In this document: piece by piece, positions 6,334 to 15,939 of the stretch
Position numbering within the stretch: the first letter of the stretch is position 1
Layout of the letters: each line of letters begins with the position of its first letter
Assembly: GCF_902833145.1 (NCBI RefSeq)
Contig: NZ_CADFEN010000001.1
Location: forward strand, 745,994 to 809,993
Direction of reading: 5' to 3'
DNA length: 64,000 nt
DNA from: Burkholderia sp. BCC0506
GTDB taxonomy: Bacteria > Pseudomonadota > Gammaproteobacteria > Burkholderiales > Burkholderiaceae
Program-made: the position numbers and the translations under genes
The notes under the pieces: model-generated
What the model saw: only the letters and a program-made list of their open reading frames with translations
The model's database searches: none
Told to the model about the DNA's origin: nothing

Positions 6334-9076
6334 GGATTTCTCCGGAGGAAAACGCGAGCGCACGCAACGCCGCGATCAGGTCGGCCGCTACCGCGGGCTT
6401 GGTCAGGTATGCATGGAAACCGGCTTCGACCGCGCGCGTGCGATCGCGATCGCGTGCATGGCCGGACAATGCCAGCGCTTCGAGCGGCGCACGGCCGTCG
6501 CGATCGCGCGCGGCGTCGAGCTGACGCACGCGCGACATCACCGTGTAGCCGTCCTCCTCGTCGTCGCCGAGGTCGATGTCGCACACGAGCAGCGCCGGCC
6601 AGTCGGCGCGGCGCGCGCGCCACAGATCGTCCAGCAACGCCTGGCCCGACGCATACGCATGCACGTCGGCGCCGGCGACCTTCAGCAGCGCGGTGAGCGC
6701 CTCGCGCGCCTCGTCGTGGTCGTCCACGCACGCAATGCGCAGGCCGTCGAGCGGCTTCGCCGCGGCCGCCGTGCCGGCGTCCGGATTCGGCACCGCGCCG
6801 TCCGGTTGCACCGACGCCGGCGCAACCGCGCAGATCGGCAGCGACAGGTGCAGCATCACGCCGGTATCGTCGCGTTCGCGCACGACGTAGCCGCCGGCCT
6901 CCTCGATCGTGTCCTGCAAGCGTTCGAGATCGATCAGCGACAGTTCGGTTGCGTCGACGCTCGTGCACGCGATCGTGATCCGCGCTTCCGGGTCGTGGCG
7001 TGCGGTGCGCACCTCGAGCTGCCCGCCGCTGCTCGCGTCGACCGCGCCGCGGCACAGTTCCCACACGAAGCGCCGCAGCGCGGCCGGATCGGCCTTGACG
7101 ACCAGATCCTCGTCCGACAAATGGCGGAACACCGGTACGCCGCGCTGCGCCGCCGCCTCCGCCAGCGAATCGAGCACCTGCGACACGAGCGGGTTGATCC
7201 GCACCGGCTGCCGCGCGAACTTCGCCTCCGTGCGTTCCAGTTCGCGCTGCTTCGCCTGCAGCGACCACATCTGCGCATACACGCCGCCGCTTTCGAGCAG
7301 CTCGTCGTGGGTGCCGTGCTCGACGAGCCGGCCGTGCTCCATCACGAGGATGCGGTCGGCATCGACGATCGTCGACAGCCGGTGCGCGATGATGAGGCTC
7401 GTGCGATGCTTCGCGACGCGCATCAGCTCCTGCTGGATCGCGCGCTCCGAGCGCGTGTCGAGCGCCGACGTCGCCTCGTCGAACACGACGATCGGCGGCG
7501 CCTTCAGCAACGCGCGCGCGATCGCGACGCGCTGCCGCTCGCCGCCCGACAGCCGCACGCCGCGCTCGCCGACGCGCGTGTCGTACGCGTCGGGCAGCCG
7601 CTCGATGAACGCGTCGAGCTGCGCGCCGCGCGCGGCCGCGATCACTTCGCGGCGGGTCGCGTCGCGCTTGCCGTACGCGATGTTGTACGCGAGCGTGTCG
7701 TTGAACAGGATGGTGTCCTGCGGGACGATGCCGAGCGCGTCGCGCAGGCTGCGCTCGGTGACGAGCCGCAAATCCTGGCCGTCGATCCGGATCGTGCCCG
7801 CATCGGGCTGGTACAGCCGGAACAGCAGCCGCGCGAGCGTCGACTTGCCCGAGCCGCTGCCGCCGACCACGGCGACCGTCTGCCCGGGCTCGATACGAAA
7901 CGACACGTCGAACAGGATCTGCCGGCTCGGCTCGTAGCCGAAATCGACATGCTCGAACGCGATCGCGCCGCCGCGCACGACGAGCGGCTGCGCACCGGGC
8001 GCATCGCCGTCCTCGCCCGGCTTGCCGCGCGCGTCGAGCAGCCCGAACAGCCGCTCGATGTTCGTCATCGCGTCGTTCGCCTCGCGGAACACGAAGCCGA
8101 GCGCATTCAGCGGCAGGCTGATCTGGATGATGTACGCGTTGATCAGCACGAGGTCGCCGATCGTCATCGCGCCGCGCGCGACCTGCTGCCCGGCGAGCAG
8201 CATCACGGCCGCGATCCCCGCGCCGATGCACGCGCTCTGCCCGATATGCAGCGCCGACAGCGCGTACTGGTTGTCCACGCCGGCCTCGCGCCATGCGTCG
8301 AGCACGCGGTCGAGCCGGTCGCGCTCCACGTCCTCGCGCGCGAAGTACTTCACCGTGTCGACGTTCAGCAGGCTGTCGACCACGCGCGAATTCGACTCGG
8401 CCTCGAGCGCGTTCACGCGTCGCTGGTAACGCATGCGGCGACGCGTGAACACGACCGTATACGCCGCGTAGACAGCGAACGTGACGAAGATGATCGCGGT
8501 GAAGCCGCCGCCGTACTTGCCGATCACGATCACGAGCACCGAGCCGATCTCGATGGCCGTCGGCACGATCGTGAACACCGCGACGCCGAGCAGGTAGCCG
8601 ATACCGGCCGTGCCTTTCTCGAGGTCGCGCACCACGGCGCCTGTCTCGCGCTGCGCATGAAAGCGCGCGCCGAGGCGATGCAGATGGCCGAACGTGCGCA
8701 CGGTAAATGACGCGACCGTATGCTGCGTGACCTGCACGAAGGTCATGTCGCGCACTTCGTTCAGCGCGTTCGATGCGAAACGCACGACCGCGTACGCGAA
8801 CAGCAGCAGCACCGGCCACGCCATCGGCTGGCCGGCCGTGCGGCCGAAACCGTCGACGATGTCCTTGAGCAGCAGCGGCACCGAGACGGCCGCCGCTTTC
8901 GCGAGCACCAGCAGCACGATGGCCGCCAGCACGCGCGCGCGGTAGTGCCAGATCGCGCGCCAGAGTTCGACGGCGATCCGCACCCGCAGGCCGCGCGCGT
9001 CGCGGCGGCCGCGGCGGTCGCGGCCGGCAGCCGCCTCACTGTCCTGGATGGGCGTGTCGTCGATTCCGGTCGTCAT
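6275..9076 (-). CDS. Atm1-like ABC exporter fused to a kinase-like ATPase domain and a receiver domain
   Basis: The 933-residue protein reads as three parts. Residues 30-340 form the six-helix exporter domain, with NVDTVKYFAREDVE, a hallmark of the Atm1/HMT1 (heavy metal or glutathione conjugate) branch. Residues 370-610 are a full ABC ATPase: Walker A GGSGSGKST (405-413), LSGGERQ (509-515), VFDEATS (531-537), H565. Residues 620-750 resemble a worn histidine kinase ATPase domain (NPLVSQVLDSLAEAA, AALRRFVWELCRGAVDAS). Residues 778-905 are a receiver with D785/D786, phospho-acceptor D833, S871 and K893. Atm1-like exporters normally end after the ABC domain, so the fusion suggests phosphorelay control of export. 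There is no obvious His phosphorylation box. The reading frame is unbroken. Confidence 0.85.
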   Translation of the reverse strand: MTTGIDDTPIQDSEAAAGRDRRGRRDARGLRVRIAVELWRAIWHYRARVLAAIVLLVLAKAAAVSVPLLLKDIVDGFGRTAGQPMAWPVLLLFAYAVVRFASNALNEVRDMTFVQVTQHTVASFTVRTFGHLHRLGARFHAQRETGAVVRDLEKGTAGIGYLLGVAVFTIVPTAIEIGSVLVIVIGKYGGGFTAIIFVTFAVYAAYTVVFTRRRMRYQRRVNALEAESNSRVVDSLLNVDTVKYFAREDVERDRLDRVLDAWREAGVDNQYALSALHIGQSACIGAGIAAVMLLAGQQVARGAMTIGDLVLINAYIIQISLPLNALGFVFREANDAMTNIERLFGLLDARGKPGEDGDAPGAQPLVVRGGAIAFEHVDFGYEPSRQILFDVSFRIEPGQTVAVVGGSGSGKSTLARLLFRLYQPDAGTIRIDGQDLRLVTERSLRDALGIVPQDTILFNDTLAYNIAYGKRDATRREVIAAARGAQLDAFIERLPDAYDTRVGERGVRLSGGERQRVAIARALLKAPPIVVFDEATSALDTRSERAIQQELMRVAKHRTSLIIAHRLSTIVDADRILVMEHGRLVEHGTHDELLESGGVYAQMWSLQAKQRELERTEAKFARQPVRINPLVSQVLDSLAEAAAQRGVPVFRHLSDEDLVVKADPAALRRFVWELCRGAVDASSGGQLEVRTARHDPEARITIACTSVDATELSLIDLERLQDTIEEAGGYVVRERDDTGVMLHLSLPICAVAPASVQPDGAVPNPDAGTAAAAKPLDGLRIACVDDHDEAREALTALLKVAGADVHAYASGQALLDDLWRARRADWPALLVCDIDLGDDEEDGYTVMSRVRQLDAARDRDGRAPLEALALSGHARDRDRTRAVEAGFHAYLTKPAVAADLIAALRALAFSSGEIHAESSEPDDTRSPERASRR

Positions 9077-9123
9077 GCACGCATTGCTCGCGGTCGGGGT
9101 CGCGTCGTGTCACGCACGGGCGT

Positions 9124-9987
9124 TCAGTGGCGCGGCTCACGTTCGCGGCCGCGCACCACGGTGCCGGGCTCCGGGTCGCGCGCGGCGGGCTGCGTGGGCG
9201 TGACGGTCCGCTGGTCCGGATGCAGCACCATGCCCGTATCGTGTTCGCCTTCGCGGCGCACGCGCACGCGGTTCTCGACGTCGCGCACGCCCAGGCAGCC
9301 ATCGGCCAGATCCTCGATGTCGTGCTTCATCCAGCGCGCCGGCACCGTGCCGTCCAGCTCGACGCGACCTTCTTTCACCTGCACGCTGACGTCGCTCACG
9401 TCGATCTCGAGCGCATGCGCGAGCCGCTCGCATACGTCTTCGCGAATCCGCTCGTCCGAGCGCGTATAGCCTTTCGGCCCGCGGCGGTGGCGCAGCGCAT
9501 CCCGTTCGGTGTCCCTACCGAAGCGCGACAGATCGGGGGCGCTGCCGCCGTAGCGCGGGTCGCCGCGCGGGTCGCCCATGTCGCGCTCACCGCCGTACCA
9601 CCCCATCCGGTGATGGCCGCGGTATTCGGCGCGCTCGTCGCCGTACCGGCCTTCGCGGCCCTGCGCACCGCGGCCCGGGTCGCCGTAGCCGCGCTCGGCT
9701 TCCCGCGCCGGCTGGCGCGTGCCGCGCGGCCAGTCCGGTTCCGCGGTACCGCGCCGCTGGTCGGCCGGCCGCGCCGCGCGCTCGCTCCATTCGCTGCCCC
9801 AGTCTTCCGGGCCCGTATCCTCGCTCGCGAAGCGGCGGTAAGCCGACTCGTAGCCTTCTTCCGGCCAGCGTGCCGGATCGTCGGGGATGCCGCGCTCGCC
9901 GGCGCCCCGGTACGCGCGTTCGTCGCGCTCGTGCCAGTCGGGCGGGCCGCCGCGCTCGCCGGACCGTCCGGGATATCGTCGTTGCAT
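9124..9987 (-). CDS. BON-domain protein with a long charged, low-complexity N-terminus
   Basis: A 287-residue protein. The C-terminal part (about 190-260) is a BON domain: IREDVCERLAHALEIDVSDVSVQVKEGRVELDGTV-type order of elements, then DIEDLADGCLGVRDVENRVRV. The first 190 residues are rich in Arg, Gly, Asp, Glu and Tyr (many RYGD, RGAGERG-like patches) and are probably disordered. BON domains bind phospholipid and occur in OsmY and mechanosensitive channels; here no signal peptide is seen, so the protein may be cytoplasmic. The ATG at 9987 has AAGGAGAG upstream. Burkholderia carry several such proteins near stress genes. Its role is inferred only as envelope or osmotic stress related. Confidence 0.75.
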   Translation of the reverse strand: MQRRYPGRSGERGGPPDWHERDERAYRGAGERGIPDDPARWPEEGYESAYRRFASEDTGPEDWGSEWSERAARPADQRRGTAEPDWPRGTRQPAREAERGYGDPGRGAQGREGRYGDERAEYRGHHRMGWYGGERDMGDPRGDPRYGGSAPDLSRFGRDTERDALRHRRGPKGYTRSDERIREDVCERLAHALEIDVSDVSVQVKEGRVELDGTVPARWMKHDIEDLADGCLGVRDVENRVRVRREGEHDTGMVLHPDQRTVTPTQPAARDPEPGTVVRGREREPRH

Positions 9988-10171
9988 CGTGTCTCTCCTT
10001 GACCGCCTGCGCCGCGCGCGGCCCCATGCCGCACCGCGGCGCGCGTCGGTCGGGTGAATGCAAATCGCGTGCCGGCGCCGTTGCCGCGCCGCGACAGTGG
10101 CGCGTCGCCGCACCGGGACACCGCCCGGCGCCCCAATCTGCAACGCGATTGCAGTTTTTGCGTGCCGGGCG

Positions 10172-10534
10172 TCACGGCGTGCCGCCGGACTCGTCCGGCT
10201 CGCCCGATTCGTCCGTGCGGCCGGGTTCGCTCAGCCGCTCCGTGCGGTCCGGCTCGATGTCGGCGCCTTCTTCCAGCGTCGAATCGCCGTCCGCCGACGC
10301 GCGCTCGCCGGTGCCGGCGCGATCCGTGTCGCTGTCGAGCGACGCGTCGCCGCGTTCGAGCGCGTGGTCGTCCAGCGGCGAATCGACGTCGAACGAATGG
10401 CGTCGCGCGCCCGCCGTATCGCTGCCGCTGTCGGACGAGTCGCTCGGGCCGAGCGCGCGGCCGTCGCGGCCGCGGCTGGCGTTGTCGTCGTCCGGGCCGG
10501 CCGGTTCGTTGTCGGGATTCAGCGTGCTGTTCAT
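10172..10534 (-). CDS. Small, very acidic low-complexity protein
   Basis: A 120-residue protein made mostly of Asp, Glu, Ser, Gly, Pro and Arg, with repeated DSD, EPDRTE and GEPDESG-type patches; it is predicted to be disordered and strongly acidic. The start at 10534 is supported by AAGGAGG upstream. It lies on the same strand and just upstream of the BON gene, which also has a disordered region. I recognise no domain. It could be an intrinsically disordered stress protein. The high GC content makes spurious frames common here, so the ribosome-binding site is the main reason for calling it. Confidence 0.55.
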   Translation of the reverse strand: MNSTLNPDNEPAGPDDDNASRGRDGRALGPSDSSDSGSDTAGARRHSFDVDSPLDDHALERGDASLDSDTDRAGTGERASADGDSTLEEGADIEPDRTERLSEPGRTDESGEPDESGGTP

Positions 10535-10802
10535 GTCGGCCTCCTTGCGTGGCTTGCCGCCGTGCGAGCGGCCGGATGGCCGCCCGCACGGCCGGCGGAC
10601 TGCGCTGTCGTGCAATCGGCATGCCGCGCCGGGCGCCGACGGCGGCCACGGCGGACGGCACGGCCGATGCGCACCCATTGATCAGCCGATTCGAGTTCCT
10701 TTATGCTTTCGGACGTGCCAATCGATCCGTATGGCCGCCGCCGGCGCGCCCGGCGGCGGGCCGGCGACCTGGGGCCGCCCGTATTTCCAACCTGCCGCTC
10801 CG

Positions 10803-12395
10803 ATGAAGAAAGACGACGCCGATCTCCAACCGCATCCGCCGCCGCCCGGCTCGTCCGACCCGCGCGACCTGCAGCACCGCTTCGCCGAATTCCGGTTCCA
10901 GACCGTGGTGGAGTCGATCACCGACTATGCGGTGTTCATGCTCGACCCTTACGGCAACGTCGCGACGTGGAACGCCGGCGCCGAGCGCATCAAGGGTTAC
11001 GCCGCCGGCGAAATCGTCGGCCACCATTTTTCGCTGTTCTATCCGACCGACGCGATCGCCGCCGGCCGGCCGTCGCAAGGGCTCGCGCTGGCCGCCGCGC
11101 ATGGCCACTTCCAGGGTGAAGGCTGGCGCGTGCGCAAGGACGGCACGCAGTTCTGGGCGAGCGTGACGATCACGCCGGTGTACGACGCGACGCACGAGCT
11201 GTGCGGCTTCATCAAGATCACGCGCGACATGACCGAGCGCAAGCGGCTCGAGGAACTCGAGGCGTCGACGCAGCGGCTCAGCGTGTTCATCGCGACGCTC
11301 GCGCACGAGCTGCGCAATCATCTCGCGCCGCTGCGCAATTCGGTCGGCGTGCTGCAGAGCCTGCCCGAGCTGCCGCCCGCGCTCGCGCAGTGCCGCGACG
11401 CCGTGAACCGCCAGGTCGGCCAACTGACGCGGCTCGTCGACGATCTGCTCGACGTCGGGCGTATCACGGCCGGCAAGGTCGAACTCGACGATCGCCCCGT
11501 CACGGTGCGCGACATCGTGTGCCGCGGCGTCGAGAGCATCCAGCCGAAACTGGCCGCGCGCGGGCAGTGGATTCGCGTCGACCTGCCTGACGATTCCGTG
11601 GTGCTGCACGGCGACGACGCACGGCTCGTGCAGGTGCTGCACAACCTGCTCGACAACGCATCGAAATTCTCGCCGCAAGGCGGCCGCATCGACGTCAGCG
11701 CGCGGATCGACGGGCAGTTGGTCGCGGTCGACGTCGTCGATCACGGCGTGGGCATCGCCCCCGGCGCGCTCGAAAAGATTTTCGACCTGTTCGAACAGGA
11801 TGGCGCGTCGGGCCACTCGCCGTCCGGCGGTTTCGGGCTCGGTCTCGCGATCTGCCGGTCGTTCGTCGAACTGCACGGCGGGCGGATCGTCGCGCGAAGC
11901 GACGGGCCCGGCCACGGCGCGACGTTCACGGTATGGCTGCCGATCGCGCACGTGGCACGCAACGAACCCGCCGCGCCGCCTGCGCCGGTCGCGCCCGCGC
12001 AGCCGGCGGTCGAGCCGCTGCGCATCGTCGTCGTCGACGACAACCGCGACTCGGCCGATACGCTCGCGGTGCTGCTGCAGTTGAAAGGACACGCGCCGCG
12101 CGTTGCCTACCACGCGGCCGACGCACTCGCGCTCGCCCGCGACTACGCGCCGCAGTTGATGATCCTCGACCTGACGATGCCGGACGTCGACGGCTTCACG
12201 CTGCTGCGGGAACTTCGCGCGATCGATGCGCTGCGCGACACGACGTGTGTCGCGCTGTCCGGCCATGCCCGCGCGTCCGACCTCGAACGCACCGAACGCG
12301 CGGGCTTCGACGACCATCTTGTGAAGCCCGTCGAGATGGCCGTCCTCGACGCGCTGCTGGAGCGCGTCGCGCGCCGGGTTCAGGGCACGCCGTAA
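10803..12395 (+). CDS. PAS hybrid sensor histidine kinase/response regulator
   Basis: A 530-residue soluble hybrid kinase with no membrane segments. Residues 30-150 are a PAS domain (DYAVFMLDPYGNVATWNAGAERI, then PAC-like GFIKITRDMTERKR). The HisKA box is LAHELRNHLAPLRN with H168. The ATPase domain has the N-box LLDNASKFS, G1 DHGVGI and G2 GFGLGLAI. After a Pro/Ala linker, a receiver domain (405-525) has D412/D413, phospho-acceptor D456, and K508. It probably senses an internal redox or ligand signal through PAS and passes phosphate within itself. No separate output regulator is adjacent; the receiver of the ABC fusion at 6275-9076 is a possible partner. An in-frame ATG at 10731 would add 24 residues. 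Confidence 0.88.
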   Translation: MKKDDADLQPHPPPPGSSDPRDLQHRFAEFRFQTVVESITDYAVFMLDPYGNVATWNAGAERIKGYAAGEIVGHHFSLFYPTDAIAAGRPSQGLALAAAHGHFQGEGWRVRKDGTQFWASVTITPVYDATHELCGFIKITRDMTERKRLEELEASTQRLSVFIATLAHELRNHLAPLRNSVGVLQSLPELPPALAQCRDAVNRQVGQLTRLVDDLLDVGRITAGKVELDDRPVTVRDIVCRGVESIQPKLAARGQWIRVDLPDDSVVLHGDDARLVQVLHNLLDNASKFSPQGGRIDVSARIDGQLVAVDVVDHGVGIAPGALEKIFDLFEQDGASGHSPSGGFGLGLAICRSFVELHGGRIVARSDGPGHGATFTVWLPIAHVARNEPAAPPAPVAPAQPAVEPLRIVVVDDNRDSADTLAVLLQLKGHAPRVAYHAADALALARDYAPQLMILDLTMPDVDGFTLLRELRAIDALRDTTCVALSGHARASDLERTERAGFDDHLVKPVEMAVLDALLERVARRVQGTP

Positions 12396-12405
12396 ACGCC
12401 CGCGC

Positions 12406-12729
12406 TCAGGCCATTGCCCGGCACATCGCCGCGCACGCCTCGCACGCGAGCGCGCAGCGGCGGCAATGCTCGTGCGCATGGCGCGAACACTCGGCCGCAC
12501 ACAGGTCGCACGCATGCGCGCACAGCGCGCAAATGCGTGGTGCCAGCCCGCTGCGGCGCGCCATCGCGCCCGACGCGAAGCGGCACAGCTGCGCGCACTC
12601 GATGTCGAGCGCGATGCACGCGGCCAGCGCATGCACGTCGCGCTCCGCGAGACAGGATGCCGCACAGGTGTCGCACGCGTGCGCGCAGGCGTCGCACGCG
12701 GCCATGCAGTTGTCGTATCGATCGTTCAT
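12406..12729 (-). CDS. Cysteine-rich four-helix copper-binding protein (DUF326/Csp-like)
   Basis: A 107-residue protein with 19 cysteines, mostly in C-x-x-C or C-x-x-x-C spacing along helices (NCMAACDACAHACDTC; ICALCAHACDLC; CRRCALACEAC). This is the pattern of the copper storage proteins (Csp, DUF326), in which Cys-lined four-helix bundles hold many Cu(I) ions. No signal peptide is seen, so a cytosolic copper store (Csp3-like) is the best guess. The start at 12729 begins MNDRYDNC as in homologues I recall and has GGGAG upstream. An in-frame ATG at 12765 overlaps the alcohol dehydrogenase stop (ATGA) and would add 12 residues. Either way it is cotranscribed with that gene. Confidence 0.85.
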   Translation of the reverse strand: MNDRYDNCMAACDACAHACDTCAASCLAERDVHALAACIALDIECAQLCRFASGAMARRSGLAPRICALCAHACDLCAAECSRHAHEHCRRCALACEACAAMCRAMA

Positions 12730-12761
12730 CGCAGTGCTCCCGGTTTCGGTTCGTGTCGTCG

Positions 12762-13967
12762 TCATGGCGCAAGCTTCACCTTCATCCAGCCCGGCTCGCG
12801 TACGTCGAACGCGCGATACGCATCGATCGCGTTCGTCAGCGGCTCGCTGCGCGTGAGCACCGACAGCGGGTCGAACGCGCCGCTGCGCACCAGCTCGACG
12901 AGCGGCGGCGTCACCGTCCGGTGATTGCAGTTGCCCATCTTGATCGTGAGGTTGCGGTTCATCGCGTCGCCGATCGGAAACACGCGCGCCGCCGGCGGAT
13001 ACACGCCGATCACCGAGATCGTGCCGGCCTTCGCGACCGCGCGCACCGCCCACTGCAGCACCTGCGACGGCCCGTCGCCCGGCACCCAGTTGCGGCCGTC
13101 CGGCTTGCGGTGCGGCGCAATGGCGTCGACTTCCGCATCGAACGCGCGCGCGGCGTCGCGATCGGCCGCGGCCGGCCCGTGCGTCGCGCGCATCGCGTCG
13201 ACGCCCACCGCGTCGATCACGCGGTCGACGCCGATCCCGCCCGTCAGCCGCAATATCGTGTCGACCGGATCGTCCTCGGAAAAATCGACGATCTCCGCGC
13301 CCTGCGCGCACGCCATCTCGAGACGCGACGCAACGCGGTCGACCGCGATCACGCGCCCGGCGCCCATCAGCTTCGCGCTCGCGATCGCGAACTGGCCGAC
13401 CGGCCCCCCGCCGAACACGGCGACCGTGTCGCCCGGCTTCACTTCCGCGAGTTGCGCGCCGAAATAGCCGGTCGGGAAGATGTCCGACATCAGGATCGCG
13501 CGATCGTCGTCGATCGCATCGGGCAGCCGGATCAGGCTCGCGTGCGCAAGCGGCGTGCGCGCATATTCGGCCTGCAGCCCGTCGAACGGGCCCGTATCGG
13601 CCGGCCCGCCGAAGAACGCGGTGCCCGCGCGCGGCCCGCCCGGGTTCGCGACGTCGCATTGCGCGGTGTAGCCCGCGCGGCAGTAGGCGCAGCTGCCGCA
13701 CGCGATCGTCGACGGAATCAGCACGCGATCGCCGCGCCGCAGGTTGCGCACGTCGCGCCCGACCGCCTCGACGATGCCGACGCCCTCGTGCCCGAGGATC
13801 GTGCCCGGCTTCATGCCGCCGAGCGTGCCGCGCACCATGTGCAGATCGGTGCCGCAGATCGCGCTGGCGGTCAGGCGCACGACCGCGTCGGTCGCCGCGG
13901 AGACTTCCGGATCGGGTACCGTGTCGATGCGAATGTCGCCGATGCCGTGAAATACGACTGCTTTCAT
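12762..13967 (-). CDS. Zinc-dependent alcohol dehydrogenase, glutathione-independent formaldehyde dehydrogenase-like
   Basis: A 401-residue medium-chain dehydrogenase. The catalytic zinc region is ICGTDLHMVRG with GHEGVGIVEAVG. The structural zinc lobe is CGSCAYCRAGYTAQC (four Cys). The NAD(P) site is VAVFGGGPVGQ. The extended C-terminal part (IDAVGVDAMRATHG, GNCNHR) resembles the FdhA/formaldehyde dismutase branch rather than simple ADH. It probably oxidises an aldehyde or alcohol with NAD. The ATG at 13967 is preferred to a longer reading. It overlaps the copper-binding protein gene downstream, suggesting a joint stress or detoxification unit. Substrate is not determined. Confidence 0.85.
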   Translation of the reverse strand: MKAVVFHGIGDIRIDTVPDPEVSAATDAVVRLTASAICGTDLHMVRGTLGGMKPGTILGHEGVGIVEAVGRDVRNLRRGDRVLIPSTIACGSCAYCRAGYTAQCDVANPGGPRAGTAFFGGPADTGPFDGLQAEYARTPLAHASLIRLPDAIDDDRAILMSDIFPTGYFGAQLAEVKPGDTVAVFGGGPVGQFAIASAKLMGAGRVIAVDRVASRLEMACAQGAEIVDFSEDDPVDTILRLTGGIGVDRVIDAVGVDAMRATHGPAAADRDAARAFDAEVDAIAPHRKPDGRNWVPGDGPSQVLQWAVRAVAKAGTISVIGVYPPAARVFPIGDAMNRNLTIKMGNCNHRTVTPPLVELVRSGAFDPLSVLTRSEPLTNAIDAYRAFDVREPGWMKVKLAP

Positions 13968-14182
13968 GTCAGGCCCTCCTTGTCGAAAGCGGAAACGGTG
14001 AATGTGACCGTCGAGCCGATCGAGCAAGTGGTGCGCCTGTGCGGGCGCGCGCGGCGCGCCGCGATGCGCGGACAGCGAAGCGCTTCGATTCCGGGGAAAA
14101 ACCGTGCCGGCGCGTCAGTCCGTCGGATAGGACAACACGATCAGCGAGTTCATCAGCAACGCCAGGTGTCGTCGAGCCGACG

Positions 14183-15709
14183 TCACGCGGGCGCCATCTG
14201 CCGCTCGAACGCCGCTTCGGCCTTCAGGCTGTCGAGATCGCGGGCGATCGTCACGACCGCGAGCCGCGTGTTGCCGCGCCAGTACGCGATCGAGCAGTCG
14301 TGCGCGCCGAGGTGGCCGTCGATCTCGACGCGATCCCATTGCTCCGCATGCCCGACATAGCGGATCGTCAGGTCGTAATGCTGGCTCCAGAAAAACGGCA
14401 CCGCGTCGAACGGCCGCCGCTGACCGAGCATGTTGCGCGCCGCGACGATGCCCTGCCGTTCGGCGACGACCCAGTGCTCGACGCGAATCCGCTCGCCCGT
14501 CAGCGGATCGGGCCAGCGCGCGATATCGCCGGCCGCGTAGATACCGGGCGCGCTCGTCTGCAGGAAGCGGTCGACCGTCACGCCGCGTTCGACGGCGAGC
14601 CCCGCATCCTGCGCGAGCCCGACGTTCGGATGCACGCCGATGCCGACCAGCACGACGTCCGCCGGCAGCACGTCGCCGCTCGACAGCGTCACGCTGTCCG
14701 GCGCGATCCCCGCAGGCGTCGCGCCGAGATGGAACACGACGCCGTGCGCTTCGTGCAGCGCCTTGACCGTGTCGCCGAGCGCATCGCCGAGCACGCGGCC
14801 CATCGGATGCGGATCGGGCGCGACGACGTGCACGTCGAGCCCGCGCGTGCGCAACGCGGCCGCCGCTTCGAGCCCGATGAAGCTCGCGCCGACCACCACG
14901 CAGCGACGCGCGGTTTTCAGCTTCGCGATCAACGCATCGCAATCGGCGCGCGAGCGCAACGTACACACGTGCGGCAGATCGGCGCCGGGCACGTTCAGCC
15001 GATTCGGCTCGGCGCCGGTCGCGAGCAGCAGCGCGCCGTATTCGATACGGCTGCCGTCGGCCAGCTCGACCGCCCGTTGCGCGGGATCGATGCGCGCGAC
15101 CCGCGTGTTGCAGCGCACGTCGATCCGCTGCTCGGCATAGAACGACGGCGCGCGCAGCGGCAGCCAGTCGGCCTCGGCCGTGCCCGCGAGGTAATCCTTC
15201 GACAGGTTCGGCCGGTCGTACGGCGGATCGGCATCGGCGCTCAGCAGCGTGACCGGATGCGGATAGCCTTCCTGCCGCAGTGTCACGGCCGCCGCGATCG
15301 CAGCGGCCCCGCCGCCGACGATCACGACCGACGCGGGCAGCCCGGCCGCCTTCAGCGCGGGCGGCACGGCGGCCGGCCGCGCATCGAGGACGACGGCGCG
15401 GCCGTCGCGCCGCTCGACGCGCCAGCACGGCAGCCCGTCGAGCGCCGGCGCGCGCGCCATCTCGCCGGTGCGCAGGCAGAACGCCGCGTGATGCCACGGG
15501 CAGCGAATCGTGTCGCCGACCAGCAGGCCCTCGGCCAGCGGGCCGCCGTAGTGCGGGCATTGCGCGCCCACCGCGAACAATTCGTCGCCGCGGCGCACGA
15601 GCAGCACCGCCGTATCGCCGACATGGCCTTCGATCATCGCGCCGTCGGCGAGATCGTCGAGCGCGATCCCTTGCGTGAGATCGGGTGAGGACGCATCGCT
15701 TCCAGTCAT
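14183..15709 (-). CDS. FAD-dependent oxidoreductase with N-terminal Rieske domain
   Basis: A 508-residue protein related to AIFM3 and ferredoxin reductases. Residues 10-110 are a Rieske [2Fe-2S] domain with the ligands C51-P-H53 and C70-P-W-H73. Then follow two dinucleotide-binding units: VVIVGGGAAAIAAAVTL (FAD), RPNLSKDYLAG, LLLATGAEP, CVVVGASFIGLEAAAAL (NAD) and GIYAAGDIARW. It should pass electrons from NAD(P)H through FAD to the fused cluster or to a partner. The ATG at 15709 keeps the full Rieske domain. It is transcribed alone and toward the alcohol dehydrogenase, 215 bp away. Its physiological partner is unknown. Confidence 0.88.
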   Translation of the reverse strand: MTGSDASSPDLTQGIALDDLADGAMIEGHVGDTAVLLVRRGDELFAVGAQCPHYGGPLAEGLLVGDTIRCPWHHAAFCLRTGEMARAPALDGLPCWRVERRDGRAVVLDARPAAVPPALKAAGLPASVVIVGGGAAAIAAAVTLRQEGYPHPVTLLSADADPPYDRPNLSKDYLAGTAEADWLPLRAPSFYAEQRIDVRCNTRVARIDPAQRAVELADGSRIEYGALLLATGAEPNRLNVPGADLPHVCTLRSRADCDALIAKLKTARRCVVVGASFIGLEAAAALRTRGLDVHVVAPDPHPMGRVLGDALGDTVKALHEAHGVVFHLGATPAGIAPDSVTLSSGDVLPADVVLVGIGVHPNVGLAQDAGLAVERGVTVDRFLQTSAPGIYAAGDIARWPDPLTGERIRVEHWVVAERQGIVAARNMLGQRRPFDAVPFFWSQHYDLTIRYVGHAEQWDRVEIDGHLGAHDCSIAYWRGNTRLAVVTIARDLDSLKAEAAFERQMAPA

Positions 15710-15939
15710 GACGTGGCTCCCGAAAAGTCAGGTAACGATCCCATTATCGCCATCCCTCCTGAAAAGAACAGGTACAGACGCCCCGCAGCGCACGCAAACG
15801 CGGACTGTAGCTTGTACGCGATCCATGACCGACGTAGAACGTGATCGACGTTGCGGCGCAACACGCCGGCCGCGCAGCGAGGGGCCGCGCGACCCGCGCA
15901 ATCCGCGTGCCCCTTCCCCCGTCATAGGAGCGCTACCCG

